Positions 23,201 to 32,653 of a stretch of 64,000 nucleotides of DNA are shown here, in pieces; position 1 is the first letter of the stretch, and each line of letters begins with the position of its first letter. A program made the translations under genes and the position numbers. Location: the NCBI RefSeq assembly GCF_004011695.2, contig NC_082418.1, forward strand, positions 558,001 to 622,000, in the 5' to 3' direction. The DNA comes from Ascochyta rabiei (Eukaryota; Ascomycota; Dothideomycetes; Pleosporales; Didymellaceae). Below the pieces are notes generated by a model. That model worked only from the letters and a program-made list of their open reading frames with translations. It was not told the origin of the DNA and made no database searches.

Positions 23201-23322
23201 AATAGTGACCCTGTACCTTCATCGTAGAAACCACATGTGCAGTCCCCCTTACCGCTGACAGCTTCACTGGCTACGGGCAGAGCGGAGAGAAAGAGCCAAA
23301 CAAGGGAGACAACAAATAGCAT
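20212..23322 (-). CDS. GH16-like lectin/glucanase domain fused to membrane acyltransferase 3
   Basis: One exon, 1036 aa from the ATG at 23322 (chosen because it opens a signal peptide, LFVVSLVWLFLSALPVASEA). Residues about 30-290 form a GH16-type concanavalin-like domain (CGFYDEGTGSLFTDSIIVYF, DWTSDYINFYVGG). A membrane segment follows at about 342-362 (ISIGCLAISTILLIHTFI), then a Ser/Thr/Pro-rich linker, then an acyltransferase-3 domain from about 549 to 945 (RIDYLAGLVALCAIVVTVMH) with about ten helices, and a charged tail. Acyltransferase 3 proteins move acetyl or other acyl groups onto extracytoplasmic sugars. The GH16 catalytic ExDxE is replaced by EVTEL (about 146-150), so hydrolysis is unlikely and glycan binding is more plausible. 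It is divergent to the GT2 gene. Confidence 0.85.
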   Translation of the reverse strand: MLFVVSLVWLFLSALPVASEAVSGKGDCTCGFYDEGTGSLFTDSIIVYFNETKDLPSEFIAEQYNNKYEKDWNAIYRQGADPANLQPSNESIQFLVQPPTDDHIVQGAGLRTARRDIQHGSFRTLIKSPKRTSAGSAMSMMWQFNETEVTELSVMNMNDASEAWIGTFVGGEFTTRDLGVNYTQLLEDPVADRSYTTLQGRLSNNSVNPWDFTEYRIDWTSDYINFYVGGNLTRQILHKDNKGMPSVPSTIYLKHWSTGNRYSMRGPPRRVSVAEVGWTRMFFNSSSTTKEVREDFIAKCSVSDACMMDDSTLRGSTDYINEATNKWRQDPPRSIKRMPTLWISIGCLAISTILLIHTFIRRVTQPKPSDHGVASAPTQSSATAQDTEDVSPEVVELSSESSDKKSPTSSRPTSSKYESDDLTIEPIGPSTSASMVGGATPYGPSRANSVRFDSSATTPRMLSPYNSTYDLARDGLPTLSEGNLSSTSRNGFSPAMVKGHKGYMNNMASEVTIAVPHTSQQTTDKIQMETVTESAMPAPRMRAQPPLPRERIDYLAGLVALCAIVVTVMHFGLTFVPAIVIPGAPQHARSEYWAQKIVAPFILNQMWLGVFFTTSVRFLTASYLRKGKLEDVAKAAVRRTPRLMIPVTTIALLEYFLIDVGATKYLRYIPSLTWSTWPYVTRYENFGQYISEILELIYLIPNAVPQITFNYCTGVLWTIAVQLQGSWLVLLGAIVVREMKTTWKRIAFYIFCMLNHWYARSWGTYLWLGLLLTDLDVTYKYKKWLYARPGTYYPLLTLAWLCVALGFAVNLLPNWMDFNFATAEHDIHPDEATGEALLHTDNAGYPPYYSPRLNGLLFAGGMQAIVELSTCVQWLLSTPPLLVLFPHIFTIYLLHGLVFWSWGSWLLVFLAKRGFTYGVNVAIVGVTSYAVLFLSLPIITPIIEALGKDITALVWMTAQEKSPPRHRTLFPFPDNLFQGREINGDAKVDVEANSSNRSSTSIFLGKGDEKGKVYEVSPTKSDEIRQEKCNKDAARI

Positions 23323-24653
23323 GGTGGTGAACGAGCGTAGGGACGCAGAAGAGATCCGAAACAGAAGGGGATGCGCAATCAATGAAGACTTGACGTTCCA
23401 TGCATGGAGCTTGCTCAGTCAGAAGAATGGAGGAAGAGTATGGAAAAATGGCAGACGGCAGTGGAACTGGATGACGGATGGACTCTGGTGCAAAGACAGC
23501 TCCACGGACTCAGGAGGGAGGAGCTGTGACCTTGGTATGAGCCCTCGAACGATCATCAATCTGTCGGTATTGAGCGTTGTTCCTATCAGAAGCAGAGTTC
23601 AGCCCCTGCAACGAGGCTAGGATTATGAGGCCGTGGAACATGTCGTAGGCTCTTTCAAACCGCCGAGGCGGACGCTTAGACTTCCTTGGCGAGTTCCAAT
23701 GGTTGCACTGGGTATGACGGTACCTTGACAACCAGGACGCTGCGTGGCCTGTGGAGTCGTAAGCCATCGAGAGGAGGAGGGACGGTGATGATTGTCAATG
23801 AGTGGGGCAAGTTGACATTAGCGCCAGGTCCTAGCCAAGGGTGGTTCCCGAGACCACGTACCTACGCACGGATCTTTCCCATTTGCACATCAACTTTCTG
23901 TTGAGGGCCAGCCTTCCTGACCTGCACCTCGATACCTGGCCGCACTGACAATCGCTGCCGCTAGGATATGTGCCTGCCGACGGAGCGTCGTTCGTTCACT
24001 ATGCATAGTGTCGCACCACCAGGGCAACGAGACAGCTGTACCACCTGCAGGTTTTTTCCGGGCATGCGGGACGCATTATCGTAAGATCTAGGAGCACAAG
24101 GTCTGGCTGATACCGCACTGCCGAAGGTTTTCAGGGACGAAAAGGAGCAGACAACGGATCTGGGTGACACCCGTGTCCGCCCACGGATGCGCCTTGCCAA
24201 CAGCATGGTTCTGTATTGCCAAGGTCCATTGAAAGCGACGATCAGAATTGTGCTGAAGCAGATCTCGCATTTCCACGTCTGCAAGATAGACAAGGATATG
24301 TGTTGCAAGGCTCATGATGAGACCCGCTTCCAGCGTTGGTGCAGCTCGGAGCAGGTGAAGACAAGACCAATTGAAGGCAGACGACAACTACAATCACTCA
24401 TCACCTTCCGGAGGTGTCTAGTCTCCCGGCTTTGGTTCTCCTTTCTCTTGCCACCAGTCAATCGTTTCTGCGCTCGTTCTTCATTCGTTAGCGAGCACCT
24501 TCTGCCCTACACCAGCCTTCGTATTTTCCAATCGAGCTGTTTGAGTTGACTGCTGTATCTTTGCACCCCACAACCTTCACTACTCATTTCACTGACTTTC
24601 TTTTGGTTCTTTCTCTTTCTCGCTGCCTGCTGGTTAGCCTCTCCAAAGCTATC
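23323..24653. promoter_or_regulatory. Shared divergent intergenic region of the polysaccharide locus
   Basis: 1.3 kb between the ATG of the GH16-acyltransferase gene (leftward) and the ATG of the GT2 synthase (rightward). It contains no convincing gene. The position makes co-regulation from a shared promoter region likely (inference). Pyrimidine-rich DNA at 24410-24640 is probably the GT2 leader. Confidence 0.5.
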
Positions 24654-26233
24654 ATGTCAGGGACGAAGGACTTCACTGTCGAGATGAGTGAGGTCGCGCC
24701 GAACAGTGCTACAGAACAGCAGGTCACGAAGAGAAGTGGAACAGCCAGCGCAGCTCTCAATGCTGTGTCCTCATCGATCTCAGAGTGGACACCGTTCTGC
24801 CTCGTTGCATCGTACTTCGTATTCTCAACGTGCATGTACATGTACTGCAGCGAGGGCCTGATCGCCGTGTTCTGGTTCATCTACATGTGCACCAACTTCT
24901 ACATCGCTGGAGCAACTGTTCTTGAGGCGTTCATGAGTATCATGCCCTGTCGCGAAGCAAGAAAGATTGTCAACCAGGCCGAAGAAAAAGGCTGGCTATT
25001 TCCCACGGCACATAGCAACCTACCATTACTGGACATCATCATCGTCGCCTACCTACCGAACGAGAAGGACATCATCATGGACCGTGCCATGTACGGCTTG
25101 GAGCAGCTGGACTACCCTAAAGACAAGATCCGGATTAATATCCTCTACAACACACCCGTTTCCATCGAGCCACTGGAGACTGAGCTTCACGGCTTACCCT
25201 TGAAGTATCCACACGCCAGGATCATCAAAGTGCCAAACTCGACCTCGAAAGCAGACAACCTCAACTACTTTTTCACTTTGGACACCGGTTCTGATGTCAT
25301 TGCAATCTACGACTGCGACCACTATCCGCATCCAAATGGCCCTCGTTGGGCCGCCGAGCGCTTCATGGCTGATACCGAGGTCGACATCGTACAAGGTCGA
25401 TGCATCGTTTTCAACTCCCACGACACGCTGCTCACCAGTATGATCGCCGTAGAATTCGACAAGATTTACGCTGTTTCTCACCCAGGACGATCCGCAATGT
25501 GGGGCTTCGGTCTTTTCTGTGGCTCTAATGGTTACTGGCGAACATCGCTTCTCCGTGAGATGAAGATGGACGGCTCCATGTTGACTGAGGACATCGACTC
25601 TGCGCTACGAGCGTTTTCTCGTGGCTGCAAGACCGTGCATGATTTGAACGTTACATCATACGAACTTGCGCCCACGACACTCGGCGCCTTCTGGAAGCAA
25701 CGTCTTCGATGGGCCCAAGGCTGGGCTCAGGCCTCCATGCGACATGCCAAGATGATTTACAACGGCGTTCAAGATCCACTCCACGAGGGTACCAAGCGAG
25801 ACTTTACAGCCAGGTTTGGCGTTCTCTCGCTTCTGCTCATCCGCGAGGCTTCGTACTACTTGGTCACGCAATACACGTGTCTGGTGTTGTCGTTCCTGAT
25901 CGTTAAATTTCCTTCGTCAGGCGAGGAACTGGGAAAGTTGATCTATTTCCAGTACCCAGTGTCACAGTGGCTGTTCATCATCAGGTATGTGCAACCTTCT
26001 TGTGTTTCGATTTTGCGAGCAACGCTAATGCAGTCCACAACAGCTTGGTGTGCCTGGTAGCCACGCTTTGGATCACCAATCAGGTCAAATCCGAGTTTGT
26101 ATCGAGAAAGATGATCATCTTGTTTTCTATCACATACCCATTCTATTTGATATTGTCTGCAACCATTGGACTGTACGGGCATGCTCGACAGATCGTCAGA
26201 TACAGCTCGTGGAACCCGACAGCGAGGAAGTAA
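24654..26233 (+). CDS. Processive family-2 glycosyltransferase (polysaccharide synthase)
   Basis: Two exons, 24654-25984 and 26044-26233 (donor gtatgt, acceptor aacag), 506 aa. Two membrane helices (residues about 45-95) precede a GT-A domain with DCD (Asp220/Asp222), the acceptor-site TEDID (Asp313) and QRLRW (Gln349, Arg352, Trp353), the D,D,D,QxxRW set of cellulose-, chitin- and hyaluronan-type synthases. C-terminal helices follow (LLLIREASYYLVTQYTCLVL, then MIILFSITYPFYLILSATIG). These enzymes polymerise a UDP-sugar and export the chain. Length and order resemble the fungal GT2 group that includes a Zymoseptoria protein needed for hyphal growth on surfaces (recalled, not checked). The sugar is unknown. 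Neighbours encode two acyltransferases, suggesting an acylated polymer. Confidence 0.87.
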
Positions 26234-26907
26234 CGTACACCTACTTTGGCACCTTTGCCACTTCATGTATCTTAGTGTTACCTCAATCTCTCTTCGAGAA
26301 CATACAAGGCCAACGTAAGGCATTGGCTGGTATGCCATCATCGGCGATGTCACATGCAAATCTTTATTTAACATGCGCTCCTCACAAGTTCCATCCGGAC
26401 GCTCGCTTTGTCGCAATATTCCGTATCTCCTAGTGTGCGACTATTGACACTGCACCCCGAATCACAGCCGCACGCATCAATCACTGTCTCTCATGTCTCA
26501 ATTCGACAATATCGCCGACAAAACGGTAACTGCCTCTCCGAATCTTCTCACCTTGCTCGGCTCTTCTCAGATCAGCCTTTTCTTCTTCATCCCTTCTGGT
26601 TTAGATCGCCGTTTCTTTCTGTTGTAGTATATTTCGATCAGCGTTGTTTAGCCAAGTCGAGGATCTTGATAGGACTGGCTCAACTATCCTTGCAGAGCTT
26701 TTCCCCGCTGAGGAACGTTAAGCTTGAGAGATGCAGAAGACCCACAAGATGACTTCGTATTCGCCGGCAGTACAACCCGCGCACCTTGGCTAGTGCAGGC
26801 CGTTTGCTTGTTCGCTAGAAGCAAACGCTCGCGGCTCTAGGTGGCTTATGCACCCCTGGATGTTTTCGAGATCTGCATTGGGAGATTGGGATTGCTGTTG
26901 ACGTGTG

Positions 26908-27036
26908 CAAAGGGGGGGGTGCCTGAACTGAGTAGAAATACGAGCTGCTTGCACTAAGCCTATAGTGATCTTTTACAAGAAGAAAATCCTAGCTACAGCA
27001 AATCATGTTCCTGTTCTGTTTAGACACCTCCCCTGT
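26908..27036 (+). mobile_element. MITE copy 1 (about 125-130 bases)
   Basis: Non-coding element with imperfect terminal inverted repeats (gggggtgcctgaac at the left; gacacctcccctgtac at the right, degenerate) and an internal stretch cgagctgcttgcactaagc then gaaaatcctagctacagcaaa. It matches copy 2 in the opposite orientation over nearly its full length, which defines the element. The right end is more diverged than in copy 2. Confidence 0.8.
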
Positions 27037-27265
27037 ACCGGTGGTCCAGAACTTGCCTTACAGCCACTGTTGTACGGTCCTATTGTAGACATGGGTTTGC
27101 ACCTATCGCATCCTCTCAACACACAAGACGACATGTACTATCTCTCCAACCCCCCCACATCGACCTTCAAGATTCACAAGGAAGACTCGGAATGGGGCTC
27201 AGCCGATCACCGAAAATCATACGTGCGCCACCAAGTCTATCAGCAATGCTCGCTCCCGGCAAGTA

Positions 27266-27388
27266 CCAGGGGGGCGCCTGAACAGAGTAGGAATACGATT
27301 TGCTGTAGCTAGGATTTTCTTTTTGTAAAAGGTCGCTATATGCTTAGTGCAAGCAGCTCGTATTTCTACTCCGTTCAGGCACCCCCTT
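27266..27388 (-). mobile_element. MITE copy 2 (about 123 bases), inverted relative to copy 1
   Basis: Complement of copy 1. It has clearer terminal inverted repeats: ggggcgcctgaacagagtag at the left and ctactccgttcaggcacccc at the right. TA lies just outside both ends (gtacc, tgtacc), which fits Tc1/mariner-type insertion, though the exact duplication is uncertain. It has no coding capacity. Confidence 0.8.
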
Positions 27389-27862
27389 GTACCAAGATTC
27401 TGATCTTCCTGTCAAGAAGATAAGCAACCCACGGTAGCTTAAGCGAAAAGCTCTTCCGGCATCTGTTGCTTCCTAGCGGGCGCTAGTAACACTGGATGAT
27501 CCATGCTCTATCTCAAACAGGACGACGCGTTCGAGTGCCCACTTCGCCTTGGCGCATATCTAACTCGTAATCGATTCTCGGGTAGCAGCTGAAGTTGTTG
27601 ACCGATTTTGGGTCATCGTGCGTCTAGCATGTTGTACAACGATGACAACATATCTGCGACGGGGGAGCCCAGTCGAGTTTTCGTCTACCAAACGTTGATC
27701 TCGGGTCTCCCCACGGGACATTGGAGCTAGTTGTATGACAGCCAACACGTTCTAGATTGGCTGTACGTAGTACGCACTGCTCTCATTCCTGTAGTGTTCA
27801 AGAAAACCGTCCTTCTAGTCGAGGCTGTACCTCGACTGTCTTTCAAGCATCGTTTGCTCATC

Positions 27863-29229
27863 ATGAAGTCGCAACTTCTCTCTGGTCCTTTGCCTTCGGT
27901 CTTCTCTTCAACGAGCTCGTTGTCGTCAAGCCGAATTGCGTCGCAGGACTACCTCATCGGTCTGCGCGGCATTCTCGTCCTTCAATCTTTCTTGTTCGTC
28001 TTCTTTCAGGCCTTCCTTCCCACTGCAGTTCCAGATTCGAGGAACAAAGATGGGCCACTCTATCAGATCATACTCCGCAAATCCTTCTCTGTCGTCTTTT
28101 GCAACGAATCTCTGATCTACTCCTGGATCATCTTCCTCTCGGCTCGCACAATTGCGTTGCCATACCTCAGCAATACCAGCCGCGAAGTTTGCGCGTCCAG
28201 CGTGTTCCGCCGCAGCGTCCGACTATGGCTGCCAACTTTTACTGCATATTCGATCGCAATTGCAGCATTCACTGCAGCGGATAACGCATACATTACCGAC
28301 TTTCTTACACGCACCGGAAACGTCTCTACCGAGACACCAATGCGCGTGCGCAACTTTTTGGTGTACTTCAACTCGCTGTTCGACATCTTCTGGGTGAACA
28401 AGCAGTTCAGCTACCAGGCTGCAAACAAGGCCTTCCCGTCCGGCACTCTGTGGATTGTGTCGGTACTTTTCCAGCAGAGTTACACCGTCTACATGACCAT
28501 GATCATTGTGCCGTACACACGTACGTCCTGGCGTGTGAAGGCACTGCTTTTGTTCGTTCTGACAGCTTTCTGGGTGCAGAGCTGGGCGTGGTATAGTGTG
28601 ACTGGTCTGTTGATCACCGACGCTGTGCTTAACATGGACCTCCAAGTCAAGTCACGGACAGGCTTCAAGATTGGGAAGTTTCAGGTGCCAATGTGGCCTT
28701 TGTATGCGTCGTTCATCTTGACAGGTGTCATCCTGCAATTCTTATTCATATCTTGGAAGCCAAGCATGCGCAACAATGAACAGCACGGCCACACTAGCTT
28801 GTACACCGAGGGCATGCTCAATGAAGAACAGGACCTGGATCAACCTTTGGCCAGAGTCGACAACTATCTCTTCATGCTGGGAGCTATGCTTCTGATTGAG
28901 ACATTTGAGATGCCGCAGAGGATACTTCGAAGCAAAGCATTTATTGCACTCGGAAGAAGGAGCTTTAGTAAGTGAGAAGACGTGGTGTCATTCGCCAGAG
29001 CTAACATTTTGTAGGTGTCTTCCTCGTTCAGTCTATCATTGTCTATACTATCGGCATGAAGCTTTGGGTATTCATGGATGGTGCTGGGGTGGCTAGTACA
29101 GTGAGCACGTTGGCGAGTTTTGCTGTTTGCGCATCCTCGGTCGCAGTGGCTTCGGAGATCTTCTATCGTTTGGTAGATCTTCCGAGTATTGCTGCAGCGA
29201 AGGGGCTTTGGACTTGGATGATCAAATGA
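27863..29229 (+). CDS. Membrane acyltransferase 3 family protein
   Basis: Two exons, 27863-28967 and 29015-29229 (donor gtaagt, acceptor tgtag), 439 aa. It begins DYLIGLRGILVLQSFLFVFF near residue 32, the typical first helix of the acyltransferase-3 (OafA/Opf-like) domain. About ten hydrophobic helices follow, including SGTLWIVSVLFQQSYTVYM (the 'W-x-x-x-x-E/Q' loop region of the family) and a last helix in VFLVQSIIVYTIGMKLWVFM. It lacks the GH16 extension of the 20-23 kb paralogue. The likely job is O-acylation of an exported glycan, probably the product of the GT2 synthase 1.6 kb upstream (inference from position). The acyl donor and acceptor cannot be read from sequence. Confidence 0.82.
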
Positions 29230-29399
29230 TCGGGTTGCATGCTCGAAGCTGTAGCATTAACCATCATCGTTCGGGGACCATAACAACACGCGATATGTCA
29301 ACACCTTACTGGCTGCAGCCAATACACAGCTACTGTCGAAATCTTGTATATAGATGTCCAATAATGTCAAATTCAGAACAATCTCCCGTGACTGACAGT

Positions 29400-31165
29400 C
29401 TACGACAGCTTCACCGTCTTTGTTCTCATGCGTTTTAACATTGGTAAATGGAAAAAGTCGTTGGCTGCCAAGTATGCGAAGAGGATCACACACGTCGCAA
29501 ACGGGATCGCAGTCAGGAAAAACCACCCGTATGTATTTTTCAATGCACTCACGTCCTCGTTCATGCTGAAGAACGCAGAGACAAAACTCAGCGGAACGAA
29601 GATGGTTGCCAGCCACGTCAGTCGCCCCAGGATAGAGTTGTGTACATAGTTGAACTTGGAATCTTCGATGGAGATCTCGGAGGTAACCAAGTCAGTTAGA
29701 CGGTCGATGCGGGCTTGAAGTTCTTCCAGTATCTTGAGAATACGTTCAAAGTCAGGCTTGATGCTGTCGAAAGCCTCTAGTGGTGGTATTTGAGTACTCG
29801 AAGCTGTGGTGAGCCGCACAGCGACTGGAAGTGCCTGTTCCAAAGTTTCACTGACCATCTCTCGGAAAATTGGGATGTAACGTCGCCATGTGTGAAGTCG
29901 TTTCAACGAGCCATCGATCGTGTCGCCTTTGGACCGGAAGACGGTAGGCAACTCGACCTCCCACTCAATCTGATTTAAGCGTGTTTTGACATAATCGCAG
30001 ACGATGAGCCACTCAGCACACACCGTGTATATGGTGGGAAATGTGAGGACCTGCGACTCAACCGTATGTCCAGCTGCAGACTCAGACCATGGGAAAGCAG
30101 TAGTCATCTGGACAATGTCTTTGTACCATGATTGCGACAAATCCAGCGCTGGAGGAGGACCCTGTTCCATACTTGTCGTTGGGAGCCAGTTCATGCGATC
30201 ATACCATAGGGGCTTCCCATCTGTCAAGGTGGGATCTAACAATACGATGCCGACAGTTCCGTTGCTACACTTTTTGTCTTGACCGATCCATATCGTTGTC
30301 CGGGTTCGAGTGAGTGAAACGACATCCTCCTCGCCGTTGTTCACCGCATCTTTGTGTGGCCAATGGTTGTTGTCGTTATCTGGACGCCGCAGTACGTTCC
30401 ACATGTTGGCCTCTCGTTTCGCGTTCTGGAAAGAGGTGCCTGTATCATGGTATCGAAGCCTTAGGTTACGCAGCCTAAACCACGATCGCTGCTTCGTACT
30501 TGCAGTCAGACTTGGCGGAGTTGCCCAAGGATCACGCGTGTTATGCCACACGTAATCCTCAATCTGTTCGCGAAAGAAAAGAGGATCTATGTCGAACCGA
30601 GAACCGAGCTGCTCAATGACTGCTCGAGAAAGGTCTTCGACAATAAACATCCGAAGGGGCGGTGGTTCGGATCGCTCGTTTGAGATAAATTCCAACTTGT
30701 CCTTGAGTTCGTTGGCCGACGTGATGCTTGTCGTCTTTGGCACGCTCTCAGAACGGTACTCGAGCAAGGTAATATTTGTTCTCTCGCAGCGCTCTCCTCG
30801 TTCGTCTGGGTTTGTCTTCAAATACTTCCACTGCAGAGGCGAGGTTCCTACTTCCATGAAGTCTGCAAGGTGTCTTAACGTTTTCCAACTCTTGGAAAGC
30901 ATCTTTACGTGCTTGAGGTAAGGCATGTCTTTCCTACTGCTAGTAAGTAGAGTAGACATAGCCGAGGAACCTTGTCATACATGTCTTGGATCTCCCATTC
31001 TAGCGCTGCATCTGCTCTCTCGTAGCACGTACCGATCCAGTATGTATTCCCATACTGCTCCGAGTGTGGTATATTCCTGGGTGCAGGCCAACCCTGCGCC
31101 GTACCCATATTGATGATCGTAGGCTGGTCTTTCCCGGCATTGTTGCTCTTGTAATCGACAGTCAT
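29400..31165 (-). CDS. CorA-like metal-ion transporter family protein
   Basis: Two exons, 30981-31165 and 29400-30936 (intron donor gtatga; the acceptor could be three bases further on), 573 aa. The large N-terminal soluble part (LEFISNERSEPPPLRMFIVE, DIDPLFFREQIEDYVWHN) is typical of fungal CorA-like proteins, followed by a long helix (FERILKILEELQARIDRLTD) and two C-terminal helices (GRLTWLATIFVPLSFVSAFF and YGWFFLTAIPFATCVILFAY). The classic GMN loop is SMN here. Bacterial CorA carries Mg2+; the fungal group with this long N-terminus is mostly uncharacterised, so transport is inferred. The ATG at 31165 is preferred over the internal ATG at 30959 because exon 1 adds conserved-looking sequence (PHSEQYGNTYWIGTCYERAD). 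Confidence 0.8.
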
Positions 31166-31519
31166 CTTAAGCAATCAAAAAGAAACGGAATCGTCTTTTT
31201 GGGAGAAATCCGCTCAAGAAAGTGCACCACGGGACGCTCATGATATAGCTTTGCATTGGGGCGTGTTTAGGCGCTACGTGGGGCCAAAATTGGGAGGAGG
31301 CTGAGCGGCTGAAACTGAGATCCCCGGGCACGTGTGGTGTCAGAACTTCACCTCATTATCTCTCAGATGAACTCCGTGGTATTGCGCATCTACGTGTTAA
31401 TAGGCCCCTATAAGGATGCCATCGCGCTCGCTGGCCCTCTTGCAACGAAGATGAGGATGCTGTAGGTCGAACAGCTGACCCAAAAGCAGTGGGCTGTGTG
31501 AGCGCGCGCGCAGTACCGG
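31166..31519. other. CorA gene upstream region to transposon boundary
   Basis: Normal-composition DNA between the CorA-like ATG and the TA duplication of the transposon nest. No gene seen. Base composition changes sharply at about 31590, inside the transposon. Confidence 0.5.
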
Positions 31520-31521
31520 TA

Positions 31522-31561
31522 CCATGTCCGTGCGCGTGATGCACGGATTCGCGTGATGCAC
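31522..31561. repeat. Transposon A left terminal inverted repeat (40 bases)
   Basis: Identical to the complement of 42911-42950. GC-rich and free of RIP-like changes although several CpA/TpG sites are present. Contains gcgtgatgcac twice (from 31534 and 31551). Confidence 0.95.
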
Positions 31562-32498
31562 ACGATCACCAAAATACACCAATCTCCTCAATACTACAAC
31601 TTAACGCTACAATATTAATAGAGGCTGCCCTTATAGAGATAGATGCTCTAAAGCTAGGCAAATAATTTATGTATACAGTAGTTGCAAAAAAACATAGTAT
31701 TATAAGATCTACATTATTGCAAAGGCACTAAGCTATTTACGCAGCTCCTATTAATAAGAATATTAACTAGTAACAGTTAACGCTATAACAGGAGATAGAG
31801 CTTGTAAAGTATATAGAATTACTTACTACCTGTTACTTACTACCTACATAAGAGATAATCTGTAAAGAGTGTACAAAGCGATCACAAGGGAGGATAGGGT
31901 TAAAGAGGATAGCAGGTGTATTGAGGTACGTAGTATGTAGTAACGAGACTAATTACTGGAGTATTAGCGATAACCTCCGACACCTTTATATAGTCCGGGC
32001 TGGCTAGCCCTATGGTAGCTCGCCAAGACTGGCAGAGGTACCCCTAGGCCCAGCGCCTGACATAATCCAGAATTTTGCGTTACTAATAGCCTAAAATCTA
32101 GTGTCTAAGAGCTAGGTTACGCACTTTATTAATAAGTACTCTATCTATCTTATCTTGCGTTACTTAACTAGGATAGATTGCTAATGTTATAACGCAGATT
32201 CCTACAATAAATATAAGCTCTATTTTAAACTGCTGCAGTACAAAATCTCTAAATACTCTATTAAGAGTTGCTACATATACAATATAGATAAGAAGGGCTT
32301 TATAATTAGGGTTACAGGTAGAATAAAACACATCTTTAGCAAGCGTATGTAGATAAAGGGAGAGGTTAAATTATCTATCTAAGATAGTAATTAGGATTAG
32401 TAGACGCTTATAGCATGTGTATGTGCTAATAGATTAGTAGTGCTACTAGGCCTTATCTACAAGTCCTCTAAAAACACTATTAAATTAGGCTAGGTAGC

Positions 32499-32653
32499 TG
32501 TTATGGACTGGCCTTAGGGTAGGATGTAATAAGGGTCGATATGGTATTGTATCTCTTAAGGAGGTAACACGTTACGTGTCCTTCTAATATGTCTGTAGGG
32601 CACGTAACTGCCCTATCTTACTTAAGGCTTAGACAAGGTCTAAGCCTATAACA
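32499..32653 (-). repeat. LTR of element B (3' LTR in element orientation), 155 bases
   Basis: Aligns end to end with 41433-41587; differences are mainly transitions such as tgttatgg/tattatag and cacgt/catat, as RIP produces. Preceded by the duplication gtagc. Confidence 0.93.

Larger units (their letters stand above)
26234..27862. other. 1.6 kb intergenic region carrying two MITE copies
   Basis: Between the GT2 gene and the second acyltransferase gene. It holds two inverted copies of one MITE (listed separately). The frame across 27043-27300 (YGPIVDMGLHLSHPLNTQDD and on) looks somewhat protein-like but has no start or end of its own. Pyrimidine-rich DNA near 27780-27860 probably belongs to the next promoter. 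Confidence 0.45.
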
